From: Casuarina equisetifolia
Taxonomy: Eukaryota > Streptophyta > Magnoliopsida > Fagales > Casuarinaceae
Direction of reading: 5' to 3'
DNA: 64,000 bases
Assembly (NCBI GenBank): GCA_028551475.1
Contig: CM052354.1
Location: 7,632,001 to 7,696,000 of the forward strand
Of this stretch, positions 1 through 12,903 are shown one piece after another; within the stretch, counting starts at the first letter, position 1, and every line of letters starts with the position of its first letter. Under the pieces are notes generated by a model, which worked only from the letters and a program-made list of their open reading frames with translations, made no database searches and was not told the DNA's origin. Made by a program: the position numbers and the translations under genes.

Positions 1-3
1 TCT

Positions 4-735
4 GTGCTTGTGGTACCGGATATTAAAAAGGATCTTCTCTCTATTTCAAAACTTACTGCTAATTTTCCTTGTAAATTTGAGTTTGATGGGAAGCATGTTC
101 TTATAAAGGATTTGCAGAGCAACCAAATCCTAGCACAGGGACTTAAGTGTGGAAGTTTGTACTTGTTGCCCTTGAATAGTTCGTCCATGTTCTTCTTAAC
201 AAGGCAACAATATGCCACTTGGGATGCGTGGCATGCAAGATTGGGTCATGCAAATTCAGAACTAGTCAATCTTTTGAAACAAAGGCAGAAAATCATTGTA
301 CATGGAACTGCAAGCTCACTGTGCTCATCTTGTTGTCTTGGAAAGAGCACAAAGCTTCCTTTTGTTTTGTCGCAAAATCATTCTGGTGTACCTCTAGAAA
401 GAATTTACTCGGATATTTAGGGTCCAACCTCTATTTTGTCATGCTAGAACTTTAAATATTATATTAATTTTGTGGATGACTTTACCAGATTTGTGTGGTT
501 TTATCCTTTATGTAAGAAGTCAGATTTATTTGAGGTCTTTGTTACCTTTCGTACAATGGTTGAAAAGCAACTTGGTTATTCAATTAAAATTCTTCAATCA
601 AATAATGGAGGAGATTATACTAGTAATCAATTTTCGACTATCTTGCTATAAATGACATTATTCAACAATTTTCTTGTCCTTATACACTTCAGTAAAATGG
701 TTTAGCTGAGCGGAAGCATAGACATATCACTGAGG
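4..735 (+). pseudogene. copia GAG-pre-integrase and integrase core, broken
   Basis: The first frame (4-420) contains the GAG-pre-integrase signature WHARLGH followed about 30 residues later by CSSCC, which matches the zinc-binding HHCC region of copia integrase. It ends at a TAG directly after SDI, where the family normally has Trp (SDLWGP). The integrase core then continues in a different frame near 465-650, with VDDFTRFVWFYP (first catalytic Asp) and SNNGGDY where active elements usually have SDNGGEY. The second catalytic Asp thus appears lost. A further stop and shift follow before the next intact piece. This is dead retroelement coding sequence. Confidence 0.85.
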
Positions 736-1756
736 TTGGTCGAACAATGTTACTTCTTGCTGGCGTTCCAAAGCAATATTGGGTCGAAGCCTTCACCACT
801 ACAATGTTTCTCATTAATAGGCTGCCAACAGCAAGTTTGGCAAATAAAACACCTTTTGAGCTGGTTCATCATCGTGAGCCAAATTATTCAATTCTTAAGA
901 CTTTTGGTTGTGCATGTTATCCACACTTAAAAGAATTGGCTCCTGACAAATTATCTCAACGTTCACTTCAATATGTATTCTTGGGTTATAACAGTCAGCA
1001 TAAGGGATACAAGTGTTTCCATCAAGCATTAAGGAAAGTCTTTCTTTCACGGCATGTGATCTTTGATGAATCACTTTTTCCATTTCGTATTTCACCGCCC
1101 AATGACCATTTTATCTTTGCCTTACAACCTGACATGTCTCTCTTACCTCAAGTCACTAATTATTATCCTATAACCCAAACAACTCCTACTTCCAGTGGGC
1201 CTACTACCCTACCTCACAATCCATCCCCTAATAGTACAAGCCCTCAATTCTCATCCTTCCAGCACGTTACCCTACCTCATGAGCAAGGCCTTGAGATCCC
1301 TTCACCTCAAGCAAGTCCTATCATTGGAAAAAAAATGATAACTCACCGCCATGTGTCCATGAAAGGTCTTCACATGAATTCTCACCACTTTTACCTCAAT
1401 TATCTCCACCTTCATATGTCTCTCAATCACACACACAAGAGATCGAGCTACCTCCTTTTCAAGCTGTGGGGCCAACTACTAATAATAATGAACTAATTTC
1501 TTCATCTTCTTCTCTGAGATGTCAACCCCCTGTTCCTTTTTCCCCCATCATCTTTGCATCCTTACAAAACACACTAGAACATGATCTTCAGGAAACTTTG
1601 CCTATTGTGAACAACCAGCTCATCATAGCCACAAAATCATCGGTAACACTTGTACGAACACATCATATGGTTACTCGAAGTCAATCTGGAATTGTAAAAC
1701 CAAATCCAAAGTACTTATTGGTTGCCAAGCACATTGTTCCTCCTCCTCCCAGATGA
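736..1756 (+). pseudogene. copia integrase C-terminal part and integrase-RT linker, broken
   Basis: The frame 747-1496 carries the usual copia block after the integrase core: YWVEAF, FLINRLPT, a TPFELVHHREPNY stretch, FGCACYP, and the FLGYNSQHKGYKC motif. A Pro/Ser/Thr-rich linker follows. The linker shifts frame near 1466-1496 and continues to a TGA at 1754-1756, with HHMVTRSQSGI (the conserved copia segment just before RT). Codon usage and motif order are those of a plant copia pol; the frame breaks show it is not functional. Confidence 0.85.
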
Positions 1757-2578
1757 GTTAAAGAAGCCTTACGACATCCGGGATGGAAACAAGATATGGA
1801 TGATGAGATGCGGGCTTTGTTTCGAAATCAAACTTAGACATTAGTTCCATGACCATCTTTTAGAAAAGTTGTGGGATACCGATGGGTCTTTCATGCAAAA
1901 CTAAATCCAACAGGCGTTATTGATCGTTTAAAAGCTTGATTGGTTGCACGTGGATATAATCAAACAGCAGGGATTGATTTTTTGGAGACGTTTTCTCCTG
2001 TCATTCGTAATACCACCATTCGCGTGGTCCTTTCCATTGCTTTAGTGCAAAATTGGCCGTTAATGCTGTTTGATATTAACAACGCATTTTTACATGGACC
2101 TCTTACAGAACAAGTTCTAATGGAACAACCACCTGGGTATGTAAATCCTACCTTTCCCAATCATGTATGTTGCCTTCGAAGAGCCCTTTATGGCTTAAAA
2201 CAAGCCCCACGAGCTTGATATGATCGTTTTAGCCTTTTTTTATTTGATTATGGCTTCATTTGTTCACCTCATGATCCATCCTTGTTCCTTTATTATTCTG
2301 GAGATGTTGCTATTTGGGTGCTGCTCTATGTAGATGACGTAATTGTCACATGAAGTTCCACCAAATCCATTCAATCTTTTATTTCTAAGTTGAGTTCTAA
2401 ATTTCCAATGAAACATCTTGGTGAGCTACATTTCCTTTTAGGAGTAAAGGTCCACAGAACCTCGGACAATCTTATTCTAAGTCAAAGGCAATATGCATCT
2501 GATTTGCTTTCCTGTGCCAGCATGAGCTTTTGCAAGTCCATAGCAACTCCACTTGCAACGAAATCTCCTTCACTTTGA
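1757..2578 (+). pseudogene. copia reverse transcriptase, broken
   Basis: Residues typical of RVT_2 are visible: a GYRWVFHAKLNP block, LVARGYNQ, FLETFSPV, FDINNAFLHG, EQPPGYV, LRRALYGLKQAPRA and the catalytic YVDD at about 2329-2340. In-frame stops interrupt it, near 1837 and 1849, at 1937-1939, right after APRA (2216-2218), after YVDDVIVT (TGA near 2352) and at 2576-2578. Most are single-base nonsense changes (for example Trp or Gly codons become TGA). That suggests old copies decaying by point mutation rather than one large rearrangement. Confidence 0.87.
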
Positions 2579-3290
2579 AATGGATCAGATTTATGCTCTC
2601 AACCTTCAACCTTTTGAAGCTTAGTAGGAGCTTTATAATACTTGACATTAACACGACTAGACCTTCAATTTTCTATCAACAGATTGTGCCAAGCCATGCA
2701 AAATCCCTCTCTCTTACACTATCAAAATCTCAAGCGGGTGTTAAGATATGTCCATGCAACTACAAACTATGGTCTTCGCCTGCATTCTTGTAGCACCCTT
2801 GACTTGTATAGTTTCAGTGATGCAGATTGGGCAAGCTGTATTACTACTCGACATTCCACTTCTGGGTATTGTTTTTTCCTTGGATCTAATTGCATTTCAT
2901 GGAGCTCAAAATGTTAGGCAACTGTCTCCCGCTCGTCAGCTAAGTCAGAGTATAAATCCTTAGCTTCTGCAACAGCAAAAGCAACATGGCTATGCGCTTT
3001 CTTGCGCGACTTAAATGTTCCACAACCAAGACTCACCTTATTGTATTGTGATAATTTATCCGCCTTGCGTCTCACCACCAAGCCAACTTTTCATGGGAAA
3101 ACCAAACATATTGTACCTGAAAAGGTGGCACTCGGTTCACTTGTTACCAAATATGTTCCCTCTGCTTCTCAACTTACTGATATATTCACCAAGCCTCTTT
3201 CCACGCTCTACCTTTGAATCAATACGATCCAAACTTGGCATGACACTTCCTGTAACGCTAAGTTTGCGGGACAGTAAAAAGCAATGCTAT
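2579..3290 (+). pseudogene. copia RNase H domain, broken
   Basis: From about 2642 the element resumes in another frame with DLQFSINRLCQAMQNPS and ADWASCITTRHSTSGYC (RNase H active-site Asp region). After a further stop region the frame 3002-3217 contains CDNLSALRLTTKPTFHGKTKHI and LTDIFTKPLS, the usual copia pol carboxyl end; the last few family residues (SKLGM) follow in a shifted frame to about 3245. Several stops and shifts are present. No second function is suggested. Confidence 0.85.
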
Positions 3291-6052
3291 TTCACGTCAT
3301 GGCCAATTCAGTTGTTGAAAAGTCCAAGAAATCTTCACAAGACAAGAAATCCAAGGAACTAAATGAGCCCATTCTCTCTCCTCTGCCATCTCCTCTCACT
3401 GAACCTATAACCTACTCTATGACACACTACAGATAGCAAGCTTATCTTCACAAGTCAAGTTTAAATTTTGAATTTCAAATTCTTCTTTTCGGTTGTATAA
3501 ATCACATGTACATGTATACTTTTACTTTGCTTTTTGCCATCACAATCAAAGAACACGATTTCCTGCCCCTTTCTCGCCTTTCTTTGATTTTCATTTCAGT
3601 GAACCACTTTTTTTAACTTCGTTAGGTCCAGCCTCTTTCCAGAAAGTGGGTTATTATTACTTCCTTTTTTTCTCTTTTGCCAAACGTGAACCAGAATCTG
3701 AGCACCCAATAGAATGGATCCCTTGGTAGCTCTAATCCTTTCAATTATTCTAGTTTTGATGCAGAAGCTAGCAAATATCATGCCTAACCAGCTGTCATAC
3801 AGACCCTTTAATGCTGTAAACCACTACTAAGCAAAATCCAGAAGGTCCCAAAACAAGCACGAGTGCACCTCCGGAGAAATGAGCCCTCGTTGCAGTCGCT
3901 TTCTGCTATAGGTTTGGTCCACGGACGGTGGTTGTGGAAAAAGAAATCAGAAAATAGCAGTGAGAATGACATGCACTAACTCGGACCATAAATGTCGACG
4001 ATGAAGATGAGTCATTATTTGAACCTTCGGCGTTAACAAATTGAATTCTATTTACTTGATGAAAACGAAAGAATGAAAATCTTACCACAATTAACCCCAA
4101 ATAATATCATTATTATTGGCTGACAGTTCACTTTGAATATTTTTTTGTAATATTACAATGCATATACCTAACTTATGATGCGCGTATAAGATGTCGAACT
4201 CAAGCCTCAGGTTCGAGATCCCCATTGGCTAAGTGAAATTCACGTGGTATTGAAAAGGAGCAGAAGCAAAGAGATAAACTAATAAGCTGTTTGGGTAGCA
4301 ACTTGTGATGGAGGCTTAAGATTCTCCACGAGAGTGACCAACCCCAAAGGATAAAATTTGCAAAAAGTGTCTTATCCAACACTCCCGTTGGGACTCTTTC
4401 TGATTCTCTCTTTTGGGTTCAATGATTCTTTGGGTTTTTTAATCTCATAGAGAAAGTAAACAGAGAGGAAGAAAGAATGAGTATACCTATATCTGCCAAC
4501 CCCCTAACAATCTACCAAACATTAACAGAAGTCGAAGCCATGACTACACATACAATATCAGCTCAAAAGTTAAAAAGTTGTCAACGTTTTTGGTACAGAT
4601 AAGAAAAATCTAGCTATCTAGTGCCTACTAATGTCGTTGATCTGTTTTTATAAATAGCATAGATCTTGCAGCCACCACATCTGGTGGTGTTGCTTGCTCC
4701 TTCTTTTCACCTGTCTGACAGCACCTCTAAAGATACACAAATAAACACAAAAATAAAGGACAAGCCCTGGTTCTGAGGACCCCAAAATGCTAGAGTTTAG
4801 GATAAAGTAGGATAGGGTCAACAATTCCGACAAGTGACTCCAACTTGGAACTTAACCTCAACCACTGTTGAAGATGGACAACGCGGGACGACTGTTGACG
4901 GGAACTTTCACTTCGGGTGGCTGCAAGGGATCCTAAACTGGCCCAAAATTATTCATGGAGAAATCATCAAAGGTGGGTGGTTGCTTCTTCATAACATTAT
5001 GTTCCAAAACACTATTTGGAGTTACTTATCTTGCAAGAGATTGCCCTTTAAATGGTCTCTTCCAATAATTAGCCTAAATCTTCATAGCTAGCACGAAACT
5101 CTGATAATTTTTTTTTATATTTTTTTTCATTTCTGGGTAGGTGAGAGAAAGGGAAGTAGGTATCAAACCTGAAACCTCATTGATCCCTCTTTATAAGGAC
5201 AAAATCTTGCTAAGAACACCTAGAAATGGCTCCCAACCCCTAGAATTTTAATGATACCATGAGACATGATTTAGCTGGCTTTTACACCCTTGCCTGACCC
5301 AAAAGGAATCACTCATCAGAATTGCCAAGGCGGCTCTAATGGCCCAAAAGGAAGCTATAGCACAACTAGTGTGGAGTACATTATCCTGGAAAGGGACATC
5401 CAGGTGGTTGTCCAACTCACTATAACGTGTTATCGAATCACTGGGTTAGATGCCAGGCCTATCTTCTCTGATCTTCACGTCATCCCCTTCCACTCAAATG
5501 GTTCAGTCTAAAAGATTCAAAGATATGCAAATTCTGACCGAAAGTGCCACTCCATTGGCAAGTGCTTAAGGAATTTAATTGTTTCTTCTATCCTTTCTTA
5601 TCAAATAAAAAGCATTAAGCCAAAGGGCAATTGGAAGAGACTCCAAAATCTAAAGACGGCAACCCATTGTGATTTATAAAACTATGGTTCTCTCCACCAA
5701 CAGTATTAGTTTAACAAAATCAGTGCGGCAGCCTCTTTCTTCATATTGAAGCAACTATGCTGGATTTGTTCATAATTCCGTTGATATACCATGCTCACTT
5801 GCAACTCCATGATAAAACCCTACTGAAGAAGTAGATGCTTTACACCATAAATGGTAATACAGAGGAAAATGATTGTTTTTGAGTAAAATCACAAGGGAGA
5901 AGGTCGGGGAACAAGAAAAGATCCTTAAAAATGTGGGTTCTACACAAACTCGACAAAGAGAAAAAGATCAGCATCAGAGAAAACTCAAGCTACGACACAA
6001 CTGTCCATTACAACAGTCTTCAGAAACCAGTCCAACCACGTTCGCTTAGCCA
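3291..6052. other. Intergenic spacer between copia remnant and TOM2A-like gene
   Basis: About 2.8 kb with no ORF whose translation resembles a known family. The first 0.5 kb may contain the decayed 3' LTR of the copia element. The ORFs at 4834-5091 and 5290-5511 are short, without recognisable motifs, and look like chance frames. The part next to 6052 should include the 3' UTR and polyadenylation signals of the minus-strand TOM2A-like gene; their ends cannot be fixed from the sequence. Confidence 0.6.
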
Positions 6053-9000
6053 TCACATGATGGTGCAGCGTTTCCTTTCTTCTGTCGGCTGCGTGGCAAC
6101 TGGCTGGAACCTGCTTGAATCCGATGGGTTGTAGGTGAACTCGGCAGTATCGAGCCCATACTGGTTTTGGAGTTCAGAAGTACAGAGGAATTAGCCAAGC
6201 AAGATATAGTTTTTACTACAGAAACAACTCCTTATGAATAAATTGGTGCATAAAAAATACCTGTTTGACCATCTGTACTAAGATGGTAATTACCTGGCAT
6301 TGCACTAGCTATAACTGCTGAATTAAATGACCACCCAACCCTCCCCAAAAACCCGTTTATTCTTACCATTTGAACTAATTAACTACACTGGTTGATAGGT
6401 CATAGAACACGTATTTGCAGCAAAAACAGCTTTGATAGGACAATCATCATGCAGTGATTTTCGACAGGGTGACCAACTTTTACTATGAGAATATTTGAAC
6501 AGAGGTGTTTAAGCGTCAGCTTACTTAATCTTAGCAGTCCAGGATTATCTTGCAACTAGTCTAGTTGAGAATTGAAAACCAACCAGAAAAATTTTGTAAG
6601 ATGATCAAAATTTGATTACAAAGATTCACATTAATTTCAGATTATTATATGGAGCAGAGCATTTTAGGCAAAAGAAAATAAATTCTGAAATGTATAATTA
6701 TCTGGAAGAATCCAAGAATTAAAGCTACCATGAAGATTTTCACAAGCAAGAAACTTTACTAATAGCGGCTTGATGAGACCCTCAATATAAGCCAAAATCT
6801 ATCCCCAACTACTACATGATAAATCCGGCAATCATCTAAAACTTGTTTATTTCATAGCCATCAGTAGTTTGGTTTCCACATATCATTCAAGAGTTCCAGA
6901 TTGAACCCAAAACATACAAAATTATAGAAATAAAATCCGCAGCCAGAAGAAGTTATACCTTTTCTCTCATGCGTGCACTCCAAGCATCATTTCTACCAGG
7001 GCGCTGGTCAAGGGCACCAGCAACAGGTACACCTGTAGCTGGAACTGGTGGCCTATTCATCAGTGGCTGCCTGATCTGTTGCCTTGGGTTAAGGTACTCA
7101 TCATCACTGTCATACTCCACTGGTCTGTTTGCTGACCTGACTACAAGTGCCAGCAAGAATAGCAGTGCCTGCAATTTAATGGAGAATCCTAATGAAACAG
7201 AAAGTTTACCACCAAGGGGAAATTAACACTTTGATCCCAGTGCTTCTTGGATTTGGTGCTCAATACAGAAGATCAAACGTATGAGGAGAGTGGTCAAGTG
7301 GAGAGAGTGTGAAAAATAATGTAACAAATTGAACACCCCCATCAGATAATTTATTTGTTACTTCCTCCATGCCAACAATTCCATGTGTCTAACACCACAC
7401 CCATGCTATAACACTCAACAGATTAGAAGAATGTCAGCAGGCATCTTCTGCTCCAGGCAGAGTTGTCAAGAGCAACAGTGCGGGGCCTAGGTGCAAGGCA
7501 TCAAGAAAAACATATGTTTTTCTCTTCGTTTTAAGAAAAACATATTTTTCTGACCTGCAGGTCAAATCATTCTTAATCTTAAGGCCTGACTATTCAAAAA
7601 AAGGGTGCTCGTTTTGTGTAAAGGGCATACTTAATTACATCTGTTTTGCTTTAAGATAAGCAGTAATTTTTCTTTGGCACTTCACACTTAATGCGTGCCT
7701 AGGCACACTCTCAACACTACATTAAGGACAACTTCGAGCCTCAATTTTTTTTCTCATTTCAATTTTTGGAATTACCATTCTATACAAATTGTCATAAGGC
7801 TTTATAAATTCAACTCCGTTAAGTCTTCATCTGAATTAAATTGGTATAGGACAGTGAATCCTCATCAACTACTCATATGTTTCTTCCCACTATTGCAGTA
7901 TGTCTGAAATCATATTCTTTGTCACCTCCCTACTTCACATATCCATCTCCACTACGTCTACCAGTACTATAATAGAAATTCCCACTACCTATTTCACTGA
8001 ATCCACTTGAATCAAATTATCTTTCTCACTGAGGCACCAATTCATCAGTGTTGAACGTAAGTAAAAATCTTATGTGATACTCCTAAGTCTTCTCAACGAG
8101 TTATCCATACCTTTGAAGAAATAATTCCTTGTCTTAACTGTATAGTCCCCCTTCCGAATCATAATAAAGTTATCATTTCAGCTACATCTGCTTTCAAAAT
8201 TTAATAGAACAATAATTTTATAAAATGTGCTTTCCCCTTCATTATTTTGGTCCTAGGGTACACAACAATCACATGCAAAAGGATTTATGTTTGATTTTGA
8301 TTGCATTCATGTTCACCATAACACTGGGTATACGCTAAGCAGGTTGTACATGACCCAACCATTGATTGACTTAGCTCTTGGTTTAGACAACTAGAACTAT
8401 TGCATGTTGAAAATCCGACTCAACCAAAAATCAGACTGTTTATTGCATAAGGCAAACTGATCCAGAAGTGTCTAATGATTGTTCATTCATTGACTCAATG
8501 AGCAATACCCAAATCGTTAATACATGAGGAGACATGCTTTAGAGTCAAACCAGTGCACTGAACTTTAGAAGCCTTATAACTTCCTCAGGTCAACTTGTAC
8601 CCAGGTGGAAGTTAGCTCAACTGGAACAGGGCTTTCAACATGTCTAAACGTCATTACTCTCCAAGAGTTCCACTTTAATGCTTGCTAAATTACTTCTCTC
8701 TTATCCTCGGCATATGCACTTGAAAATAGACTTCCAACCTCCATCTCCAACCAAAAAAATAAAAAATAAAAAAGGAATACGCCTTGCCCAACTGGTTTTG
8801 CTTTGTAACAAGAGTAAGATTCTAATTTACGAAAGGAACAAATAGAGAAGGTGAAGTACTGCATTTTGAAAAAGAAAAAAATTATAGTAATTTGAAAATT
8901 CTTAGCATCTTTATGCCAAAGAACCCCAGGTATTAGCAGTTCATCAGATGGTGCCCTACACAGGCAAAATCATAGGGCTTCAGATTGTGCTTACCTGCAA

Positions 9001-10632
9001 AACAACAGCTCCAAGGGCAACCCATTTTACAATTTCCCAGTGCTCTTCTAGAAACGCATATATCATGTCAAAATCTCCAGTGCTGTCTGTCGGAATTTCC
9101 TAGTAATGAACTCATAAAACTAATTAGGTGACTAAAAAACCAACTTAAATGTCAAAAAATCAATTAAAAAAAAATTACCTCTTCCCAGCTTTTGTCAAAA
9201 TATATGAAGGCTGCACATCCAAGCTCTATCAAAATCAACAAGATCACCAATACTGAATACTATTTCCACTTAAGGAAACCAATCATTACAGTGAAAACAA
9301 AGAGGAAAATGACAGAAGAGCAATCTAGAAACCACAGAATATTTTGTGACACCCCCTGATACATGATAAAGGAACATTTTGGTGCGGTGCTTCAATCACT
9401 GGATATGTTATAATATATATATTCTACTTTTCTACAATGAAGAACATCGATATTAAGAAAATATCTCAGCAATTTGGATACACAACTCAAGCAGCATCCA
9501 TTTCGTGTTACAGCTCCGACACACCCAAAACAAGAGATGATGAAGAGAATTGCTCCTATGCCAATAAACAGGTATATGAACCTGCAGATATATGTATAAA
9601 AGCAGACTTAGGCAATTCCAAGACAAAAAATGATGCAGATAAGCATAGACATAGTAGCAAGTTAAGGTTCATTGAACAAGTTATATATTATAATAAAAGA
9701 AATTAAATTATTGTTGGAGATGTATTTGTTTAAGACCAATTTGTTAAAAGAAGTATGAAGAACGTGTAATCAGGCACCAGGCTTTCCTTAAGCAGTTACA
9801 GAAATTAAAACTTGAAGAATAATCATTTGACACAAGTATTATAACTCACAGACCCCTCCTCTTTCACATAAGACACAGTCACCTTGTAATATCAGGTTTT
9901 AATCCACCTTCATATAGGATTACCTCCGATCCATTGTAAATCAACTAACCAAGTTGTCTTAGAAGTTCAAAAATGAACATTAACAATTATTGAAAACAGA
10001 AGACAATGCAGCAGAAGAACGTCAGCAAAGCATATTCCTGATCATTTTTACGAAGGCATGTATAATCCATTGCTTACAGTTACCAAAGACATGCAAGGAA
10101 GACTAATCAGCATCACGAAGCAAAAATAAACCCACTTCACATTCTTTCTTTTCTCGTTGACATAATGAGGGAAAATAAGGAGAATCACAAACATGGCCTT
10201 CTTAAACATTTAAATCATTTTTCTGCTACTTTTCTCGTTCCTTCCAATAGTCAAATGGACCTCCAGACCTTTAAGCTATAAAACAGTAACCAAGACAGTG
10301 ATTTAAAACATAAGGCAGTGATTCAACAAGTTCAACCAAGACAAAACCAGCAACAGCTCCGAAACGCTAGCCAAAAATAATAGGTAATCATACCAAGCTT
10401 TTGGCAGACTATCAAAAATACTAGAGGACATGGAGACGCCCATAAGCAAGGGTCGGCCGAGCTGTATTAAACTTTCATCGCCACTAACTGGTGAGGCCAA
10501 AAGGGAATTACTGGTAGATCTTTGATACTCAACTAGTAAGTAGATCCCGTAACCCACCATGGCCAGACCCACGAGAGTCAACAAGAAGTTTAGAAGCTTC
10601 AATATGCATTCAAAGCACCCTCTGCACGCCAT
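6053..10632 (-). CDS. TOM2A: TOM2A-like tetraspanin-family membrane protein (6 exons, 280 aa)
   Basis: Coding exons on the minus strand are 10632-10394, 9581-9482, 9259-9179, 9099-8995, 7168-6959 and 6160-6053. All introns are GT-AG and the phases join without a break, giving 843 nt (280 aa plus TGA), the length I know for Arabidopsis TOBAMOVIRUS MULTIPLICATION 2A. The protein starts MACRGCFECILKLLN and has four hydrophobic segments, at about residues 11-33, 81-100, 115-136 and 163-187. A CFGCVG motif follows segment 2. The hydrophilic tail has VEYDSDDEYLNPRQQIRQP and ends RKRCTIM. In Arabidopsis this family is a tonoplast tetraspanin-like protein that binds TOM1 and serves as a host factor for tobamovirus RNA replication; its normal cellular role is less clear. 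The start codon is the only in-frame ATG before the first conserved residues. The 1.8 kb fifth intron holds only shadow ORFs. Confidence 0.95.
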
Positions 10633-10876
10633 TGTTTAAATCCCTTCAATCAGATTCCAAACGGGTCTCTCCTATTTCATCCAATTGCGAATATCTTCTG
10701 CACAAGTCCACCAGATTTACAATAAGATCAATAACACAAAAACATCGCTTTCAGAAGATCTTTAAACCCAGACAAAGCACTCGAAATGAATCCATGTCTT
10801 AGAAATGTACAAGCCCCTGTTGTGGTGTGGATTCGCTGGGAGAGCTCAGGGATGGAAGAATATCTAAAATTTTTCG

Positions 10877-10885
10877 TATTTTATA
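10877..10885 (-). promoter_or_regulatory. Candidate TATA box for the TOM2A-like gene
   Basis: On the minus strand the sequence reads TATAAAATA about 245 bases upstream of the ATG at 10632. That would leave a leader of roughly 210 nt. This is inference: no transcript is available, and a 5' UTR intron with a start farther upstream (near the GA tract at 11.48 kb) is an alternative. Confidence 0.35.
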
Positions 10886-11478
10886 TTATTCACCATTAGG
10901 GATTCCCTAACAAACTTCTAAACACAAGGCAATAAAAACCAAATTCAGTTCAGCATGGCTGTGATACCTAATAATGGTCCCTCAAAGCCATCTTGTTTCA
11001 TTGAGCTTCAATCATATCCAGGCCAAGGATATAAAAAAAATTTAGCAGCCAAAAACAACATATATAATTTCAAATCCAGACGGTTCTTCTCTCTCTTTCC
11101 CTCACTTTTTCTAATCAACCAACAGAATGTTCGTCTACTCGTTATTGATCCCTCAAACCATTCACAATCGGACATTTCCAGAAGAAAATTCAGAGCTCAA
11201 TAAGGTCCAATCATCCAATGCGTCAGAATTCCCCTTTTCTATTGCCAATTTACCGAAAATTTTTTAAAAAAATCTTAAGAAAGAGAAGGGGGAAAAGAAC
11301 AAACAAAATGAAACGGCCAAAATCAAAGATAATCTAGCTAAGATCTCCTTTACCAGAATTAAAAATGCATATATTGGAAACAGAAAGCTTAGCAATCTAC
11401 AAGAACCTACAGGTAAAACCGATGGTTCCACAACCAGAGATGCGCGATTGCTAGCTCTGCCTTTCCTTGTGACTCTGG

Positions 11479-11481
<3 letters not shown>

Positions 11482-11513
<32 letters not shown>
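11482..11513. repeat. (GA)16 microsatellite
   Basis: A perfect GA dinucleotide run, CT on the strand of the TOM2A-like gene, lies about 0.85 kb upstream of its start codon. Such (CT)n tracts are common near plant transcription starts, and this one is also a likely length-polymorphic marker. Confidence 0.95.
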
Positions 11514-11515
<2 letters not shown>

Positions 11516-12903
11516 TCAAAGGTGGAAGTGCATGAAGCCAGAGGAGACCCCACTTTTTTTTTTTTTTTGTAAGGACCAGCTGGCATTTTCTTTGCGCACT
11601 CCTATTATTTCAGAACCTTCTACATAGAATGACAGTTCTGCCCTCTGAATAATCTAAAAAAATAAAAAATATATCGTTTATGGAAATTTTAAACTTAAAA
11701 ATTTTAACATTTTTATTATTTTAAAAAATTGACTTATGAACTTTCAAATAAGTAGACAATGAAATTTTAAGTAATTGATTATATTAATTTGTTGCTTATG
11801 TCATAGTTGATATTTAGTTTTAATAATGTAAACTCATAAATCATCTTAATATATTATATTATTATTTGTTTTAAATATGAAGACTTATATTAATTTTCTT
11901 CTATTTTATTTTTATAAGAATTTTAACAAGTACAATGAGTCTTTTTTCTTCTTTTTTATTTTTAGTTTCTCCTTTTTTCTTCTTTTTTTATTTTTAGTCT
12001 CTCTCTCTCTCTCCCTCTCTCTCCCTCTCCGTCTCAATTTTACTTAATCTCCACTATTCAACGTGTATTTCTCTTTTGCACCTTTGCTCGTGGTGGTCCT
12101 TGTTACGCATATCACTCACCTAACATCTTTTTTCTTATGTTATACTATTGTTATTCTCTTTTTTTATCTTCCCCTTTGTCCCCATCATCGTTTCATGTTT
12201 AAAATCTTACCTAAAAGTCAATTGTCTTAAAAAGCTATCACACCTTTTATACTAGGCTTTACTATCTTGTGGACTTGTCCAAGATATCTTTCTCAAAATT
12301 TCTCAACCTTTATTACAAGCATTCCCTCCTATGGTCAAACCATTATCTTTATTTTTAATTCCATTTAATTAACTTCATTTTATTGACAAAAAGCTTAAAT
12401 TTTAATATAAAAATTAGTTCATCAATGAAGAGAATGGTTTTTATATTTAGATACTATCTGGTATTATTTTTTTCTCATATATGTCTTTTATCCTTAATAT
12501 TCTTTTATACATTAAATATACTTTGACCTTAAAGTTGGATGAATTAAAATAAATATTCATACATGCCAAGCATATTTAATAGACTTAAAGTTGAATATTA
12601 AAGAATATCATTTTAAGTTATGATACGACATTAGAAAACAGAAAGGCTTAATGCAACAACTAGATCAAATGCTCTTTGGCCTTTTGGCATGTTTAATTTT
12701 GACTTATAAATCTTAAGCAAACTTACTAAGAAATAGGCTTTTATATTTATTTAAGATTGAATTATTATCTTTTAAAAAAATTGTTGGTTCAGAAGTTAGA
12801 AAATAAATTTTTATATTTAAAAATTATCTGATAATTTTTTTCTTCTAATTGTGCTTTTAATCTTTAGTTCTCTTTTATTATTTTTAAAGGAATTTATATT
12901 TCC

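Larger units (their letters stand above)
1..3290 (+). mobile_element. Degenerate Ty1/copia LTR retrotransposon, pol region (5' part outside window)
   Basis: The plus strand carries, in order, GAG-pre-integrase, integrase, reverse transcriptase and RNase H blocks, which is the copia order (integrase before RT). The window opens inside the element, so gag, protease and the 5' LTR are not visible. The reading frame is broken by many stops and shifts, so the element cannot act on its own. Pol similarity ends near 3217-3290. No clear 3' LTR start (TG after a polypurine tract) is seen, although 3420-3620 has an LTR-like look with a TATA-like TTGTATAAATC near 3493. The right boundary is therefore approximate. 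Confidence 0.9.
10633..12903. other. Spacer upstream of TOM2A-like gene, AT-rich with pyrimidine tracts
   Basis: The first 0.3 kb is probably 5' UTR and core promoter of the TOM2A-like gene. The rest is AT-rich spacer. At 11940-12035 a T/C-rich block contains two near copies of a TTTTTATTTTTAGT unit followed by (CT)n with CCCT interruptions. The ORF at 10955-11203 shows no known motif. Confidence 0.6.

Noticed and set aside
4190-4230. GGTTCGAGATCCCC word as a tRNA T-arm
   Set aside because: No acceptor, D or anticodon stem partners could be paired around it.
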